Source: Streptomyces sp. 11x1 (GTDB lineage Bacteria; Actinomycetota; Actinomycetes; Streptomycetales; Streptomycetaceae). Taken from it: a stretch of 64,000 nt of DNA. The notes beneath the pieces were generated by a model. That model was given only the letters and a program-made list of their open reading frames with translations. It had not been told where the DNA came from and ran no database searches. Below are positions 61,408 through 64,000 of the stretch, piece by piece. The position numbers and the translations under genes were made by a program. The stretch is taken from NCBI RefSeq assembly GCF_032598905.1, contig NZ_CP122458.1, positions 620,001 through 684,000 of the forward strand. The letters run 5' to 3'. The first letter of the stretch is position 1, and each line of letters begins with the position of its first letter.

Positions 61408-61595
61408 ACGGGCGAACCTACGTGGCGTCAGGCGAGCGGATCAACGGCGTATCCGCCCCGCGCCCGGACCGTGGACGGCAACCGACACCCCACACCGACA
61501 CCGACAACCGGAGAAACGCCGTGTGCGTCCTACTGGGTCCGCGGAGGCGTCCCACCGCACACAATGAGCCACCGACGAACCTGGGAGGAACCGCA

Positions 61596-62390
61596 GTGGC
61601 CGACTACTCACTGACCCTCGACGACTCGGAGATCGCGCGCTACCGGCTCATGGCCGACATCGCCGAGCGGCGCGAACGCGAGTTGTGGGCGGCCGCCGGG
61701 GTGGCGCCCGGGGCGCGGATCGCGGACGTGGGATGCGGGCCGGGTGCGCTGTCCGTGCGGCTGGCGGACATCGTCGGGCCCGAGGGCGGCGTGTGGGCGG
61801 TGGACCGCGACGCCGACGCGCTGGCCGTCGCCTCCGCGCTCGCCGAGCGCACGGGCGTCCGCGTGCACACCGGCACCGGATCCGCCGACGCCACCGGCCT
61901 GGCCGAGGGCACCTTCGACGTGGTGATGCTCCGTCATGTGCTGGCCCACAACGGCGGCCGGGAGCAGGCGATCGTGGACCATCTCGCCGAGCTGGCCAGG
62001 CCCGGCGGCGGCGTGGTGTACCTCGTCGACGTCGACGCGACCGGTTTCCGGCTGCGGGGCGCGCCCGCCGCGTACGACGAGATGCACGAGCGCTACCGGG
62101 AACTGCACCGGCGCCGGGGCAACGATCTCGCGGTCGGGACCCGGCTGGACGAACTCCTCGCCTCGGCGGGCCTCGACGTCATCGCCTACGAGGGCCACAT
62201 CAATGTCATGACTCCCCCGCCCGGCATGCGCGGTCCCGCCTGGGCGGCACGTGACGCCCTGCTCTCCGAGGGTCTGGTCACTGCCGACGACATCGCCCGC
62301 TGGGACGACGCGTTCGCCGACATCGGACAGGACCTGAGCGGCCTGCGGTTCTTCGGCAACACCTATGTCGCCGTCGGCCGCCGCACCTGA
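61596..62390 (+). CDS. class I SAM-dependent methyltransferase
   Basis: 264 aa from the GTG at 61596 (GGGAGGA seven bases upstream). Motif I ARIADVGCGPGALSVRLADIVGPEGGVWAVDRDADAL is textbook, then FDVVMLRHVLAHNGG. The family is Methyltransf_31-like. It is divergent from the LLM genes and convergent with a cupin gene six bases away. Substrate unknown. Confidence 0.88.
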   Translation: MADYSLTLDDSEIARYRLMADIAERRERELWAAAGVAPGARIADVGCGPGALSVRLADIVGPEGGVWAVDRDADALAVASALAERTGVRVHTGTGSADATGLAEGTFDVVMLRHVLAHNGGREQAIVDHLAELARPGGGVVYLVDVDATGFRLRGAPAAYDEMHERYRELHRRRGNDLAVGTRLDELLASAGLDVIAYEGHINVMTPPPGMRGPAWAARDALLSEGLVTADDIARWDDAFADIGQDLSGLRFFGNTYVAVGRRT

Positions 62391-62395
62391 GGGGG

Positions 62396-62830
62396 TCACT
62401 CGAAGGAGCAGCCCGGGTTCGGGGCGTCCTCGGAGAACGGGGAGCCGTGGGGCAGGACGTACAGGACGACCAGGACGAGCGGGGTGTCGCCCAGGTTGCG
62501 GCCGATGTGGACGTAGCCGGGGCCGGCCGGTTCCTGGATGCGGTCCCCAGTGCGGTAGACGCCGTCGGTCTCGCAGGTGGAGTCGTAGTGGCTGAGGGTG
62601 CCCTGCTTGACGACGCCATACAGCGGTCCGTCGTGGTAGTGCCAGCCGGTGGCCTGGCCGGGCGGGATCGTGACCTCCCGCAGGATGTAGTCGGTGCCGT
62701 TCACGGTGGTCCGGCTGAGGACCCGGCCGCTGACTCCCGGTCCCGCCGGGGTGGCATGCGCGGTGCCGCCCCATACGAGGGCTGCGGCCGTCACAGCCCC
62801 GGCGACGGCGGTACGGAACGTGCGGCGCAT
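62396..62830 (-). CDS. secreted cupin-domain protein
   Basis: 144 aa with a signal peptide (FRTAVAGAVTAAALVWGGTAHATPAG) and one cupin fold: REVTIPPGQATGWHYHDGPLYGVVKQGTLSHYD (His-x-His metal site WHYHDG) and GYVHIGRNLGDTPLVLVVLYVLP. Extracytoplasmic cupins often bind metals or small acids. GGAGG six bases from the ATG at 62830. The leader (62840-62900) has a degenerate GGTGAAGAC repeat. Confidence 0.85.
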   Translation of the reverse strand: MRRTFRTAVAGAVTAAALVWGGTAHATPAGPGVSGRVLSRTTVNGTDYILREVTIPPGQATGWHYHDGPLYGVVKQGTLSHYDSTCETDGVYRTGDRIQEPAGPGYVHIGRNLGDTPLVLVVLYVLPHGSPFSEDAPNPGCSFE

Positions 62831-63105
62831 GCGGGCCTCCTGCAAAGCGAGTGAGCACGGTGAGGGCAATGAAGACGGTGAAGACAGTGAGGACATGGTC
62901 GTCGCCGTGAACATAGGCCGTTTCAGGGGCTGTTGGGCCTGCCTCCGGTGAATCCGCACACGTCCTGGCGAAAGTCGGCGCGTTCTCGTCGACGGGCGTC
63001 GGCCATGCGGGGTCGCCGGGTCGACTGACGCCGAGCGGTGAGCAACTCGCCGTCCGGCCGGGCGGACTCGGCCGAGCGGACACGGCCGGGCGGCGAGTGT
63101 GCGCG

Positions 63106-63669
63106 TCAGTCCACGATCACGTCGGGGAGCGCCTGCGGGGTCCGTCCGACGAGCAGGCCGCCGAAGTCGCCCTCGACCTCGGCCTTCTCCGCCGCGTTCG
63201 GATACGGGTTCTTGCACGCGGTGCCGGCGGTGGAGCCGGACATCAGGCTGGAGCACGGTCCCGGCTTGCGGTCGGGCAGGCCCAGGATGTGGCCGAGTTC
63301 GTGGGCGGAGATTCGGATCGTGTCGTAGCCCTGGTCGACGGCCTGGCGTCCGATGTAGACGGTGCCGTTGCCCAGGGTCGTGGGCAGGGCGCGCGGCCAG
63401 CCGTTGTCCGCGAGGACCCGGATGTTGGCGCGTTGGCCTGCCGCGGCCGGCCTCAGCTCGACGGCGTCGACGCTCTCGTTCCAGATCGCGGCGCCCCGGT
63501 CGACGGCGCTCCTGAACTCCGCGGAGCCACTCGCGTCGTAGGTGAGGACCCGGGCGGCCGAGGGGGCGGGGGCCGCGTCGGGGGCGGCGGCGACCGCTGG
63601 GCCGCCGACGAGGGACAGGGACACCAACAGGGCTGCTGTCAGGCCGCCGGTCAGCGTACGGACGTGCAT
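63106..63669 (-). CDS. snpA: snapalysin-type secreted zinc metalloprotease
   Basis: 187 aa. A signal peptide (RTLTGGLTAALLVSLSLVGGPAVAAA) and short pro-region precede the domain with the extended zinc motif HELGHILGLPD (HExxHxxGxxD) and the Met-turn SLMSGSTAG. Small neutral proteases of this size (snapalysin) are known from S. lividans and relatives. AAGGAGGT lies before the ATG. In other species a LysR gene snpR is divergent, but none is seen here. Confidence 0.92.
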   Translation of the reverse strand: MHVRTLTGGLTAALLVSLSLVGGPAVAAAPDAAPAPSAARVLTYDASGSAEFRSAVDRGAAIWNESVDAVELRPAAAGQRANIRVLADNGWPRALPTTLGNGTVYIGRQAVDQGYDTIRISAHELGHILGLPDRKPGPCSSLMSGSTAGTACKNPYPNAAEKAEVEGDFGGLLVGRTPQALPDVIVD

Positions 63670-63894
63670 GATCGACCTCCTTGTGGGGGAAGGTTAGTCG
63701 TGCTCATGACACTATCGGAGCTGCCCGCCCGGGGTGGCGATGAATCCGTCAATCCGCCCGCCCACGCGTGGAGTTGTCGCGCGGCATGACAGCCGGACGG
63801 GAGAGGGCGGGCGGTGCACCGGGGTCACCCGGTCCGTGAGAGCCTTGCTCCGATCATGGATGGATCGATCGGTGTCGAGGCCGGAGGACGGGAC

Positions 63895-64000
63895 ATGGCC
63901 ATCAACCGGCCGGGGCTGGGCGAGGATCTGCCGTCAGCGGAGGTGCTGTGGGCGCGGTGGGCCCTGATCGCCGTGCTGGAGGCGACCACCGCGGACGAGG
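63895..64000 (+). CDS. partial hypothetical protein, open at window edge
   Basis: From the ATG at 63895 with GGAGG nine bases upstream: 35 codons, MAINRPGLGEDLPSAEVLWA then a hydrophobic helix-like RWALIAVLEATTADE. The frame is open at the edge. No family can be named from this fragment. Confidence 0.5.
   Translation, partial: MAINRPGLGEDLPSAEVLWARWALIAVLEATTADE

Noticed and set aside
62840..62900. Degenerate GGTGAAGAC repeats in the cupin leader as an operator
   Set aside because: Too irregular to separate from Gly/Glu-coding low complexity.

Overview
The window is about 72% G+C, with the codon bias and gene content of Streptomyces: a whole isorenieratene-type crt cluster with a B12-dependent LitR-type regulator, ECF sigma factors, F420-dependent oxidoreductases, a snapalysin-type protease, a family-12 cellulase behind a perfect CebR box, and many short-leader or GTG starts. 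Accessory genes, decayed genes and small inverted-repeat elements suggest a chromosome arm. From memory, the pfl/arcC/CBS block beside crt recalls the hypoxia/crt part of the S. coelicolor left arm; that synteny was not checked.

Layout. 1-6.6 kb: fermentation and hypoxia genes (DoxX-like partial, pflA-pflB, arcC, small membrane protein, cyclic-nucleotide-binding protein, CBS-BON protein), ending in a scar that looks like a narJ fragment run into a broken tetR gene and a 216-bp inverted-repeat element. 7.6-14.4 kb: Ser/Thr kinase, secreted trypsin-like protease with a small relative, a decayed PLP decarboxylase, pgm and a methyltransferase. 14.5-25.5 kb: light-inducible carotenoid cluster, with litR, a Rieske protein, crtB, crtI and crtE on the minus strand and an ECF sigma gene (litS-like), crtY, crtT and crtU on the plus strand. 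Short direct repeats lie in its regulatory regions. 25.9-28.1 kb: a coupled polyprenyl synthase-TPR pair behind an A+T-rich co-centred palindrome. 28.3-29.7 kb: secreted alginate-lyase-family protein behind a DasR-like site, then a 102-bp deletion form of the first element. 29.8-32.5 kb: four-gene ABC-2 exporter operon with its own winged-helix regulator. 32.6-39.4 kb: alpha-glucoside-type uptake operon (GH13, binding protein, two permeases) and a lone binding protein whose lipobox cysteine is lost. 39.5-43.1 kb: PadR-ABC-FtsX operon. 43.2-48.0 kb: phospholipase D-like protein with a 56-aa hydrophobic partner, PP2C phosphatase, a tRNA-nucleotidyltransferase C-terminal-like protein and a ferric-reductase-like flavocytochrome. 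48.2-51.4 kb: CebR-controlled GH12 cellulase, a truncated CE1 esterase abutting a Fic-like toxin-antitoxin pair, ArsR and roadblock proteins. 51.6-64 kb: mostly housekeeping or accessory genes (isochorismatase, GlxA-type regulator, exonuclease-phosphatase, PPOX, VOC, ECF41 sigma, two LLM oxidoreductases, methyltransferase, cupin, snapalysin), with a third inverted-repeat element at 55.2 kb.

How parts work together. The crt genes can be read as one light-controlled unit: a photosensory repressor, an ECF sigma factor and two divergent biosynthetic operons with 4-base ATGA overlaps. The pfl, arcC, CBS and cNMP genes fit a low-oxygen energy programme. Operator sequences (CebR, DasR-like, PadR-like, ArsR-like, LitR candidates) are the best handles on regulation. 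No tRNA, rRNA, CRISPR array, intact transposase or origin was seen. No intergenic stretch above about 300 bases is unexplained except 20702-21077 (regulatory repeats, described) and 29486-29838 (operator, element and hairpin, described).
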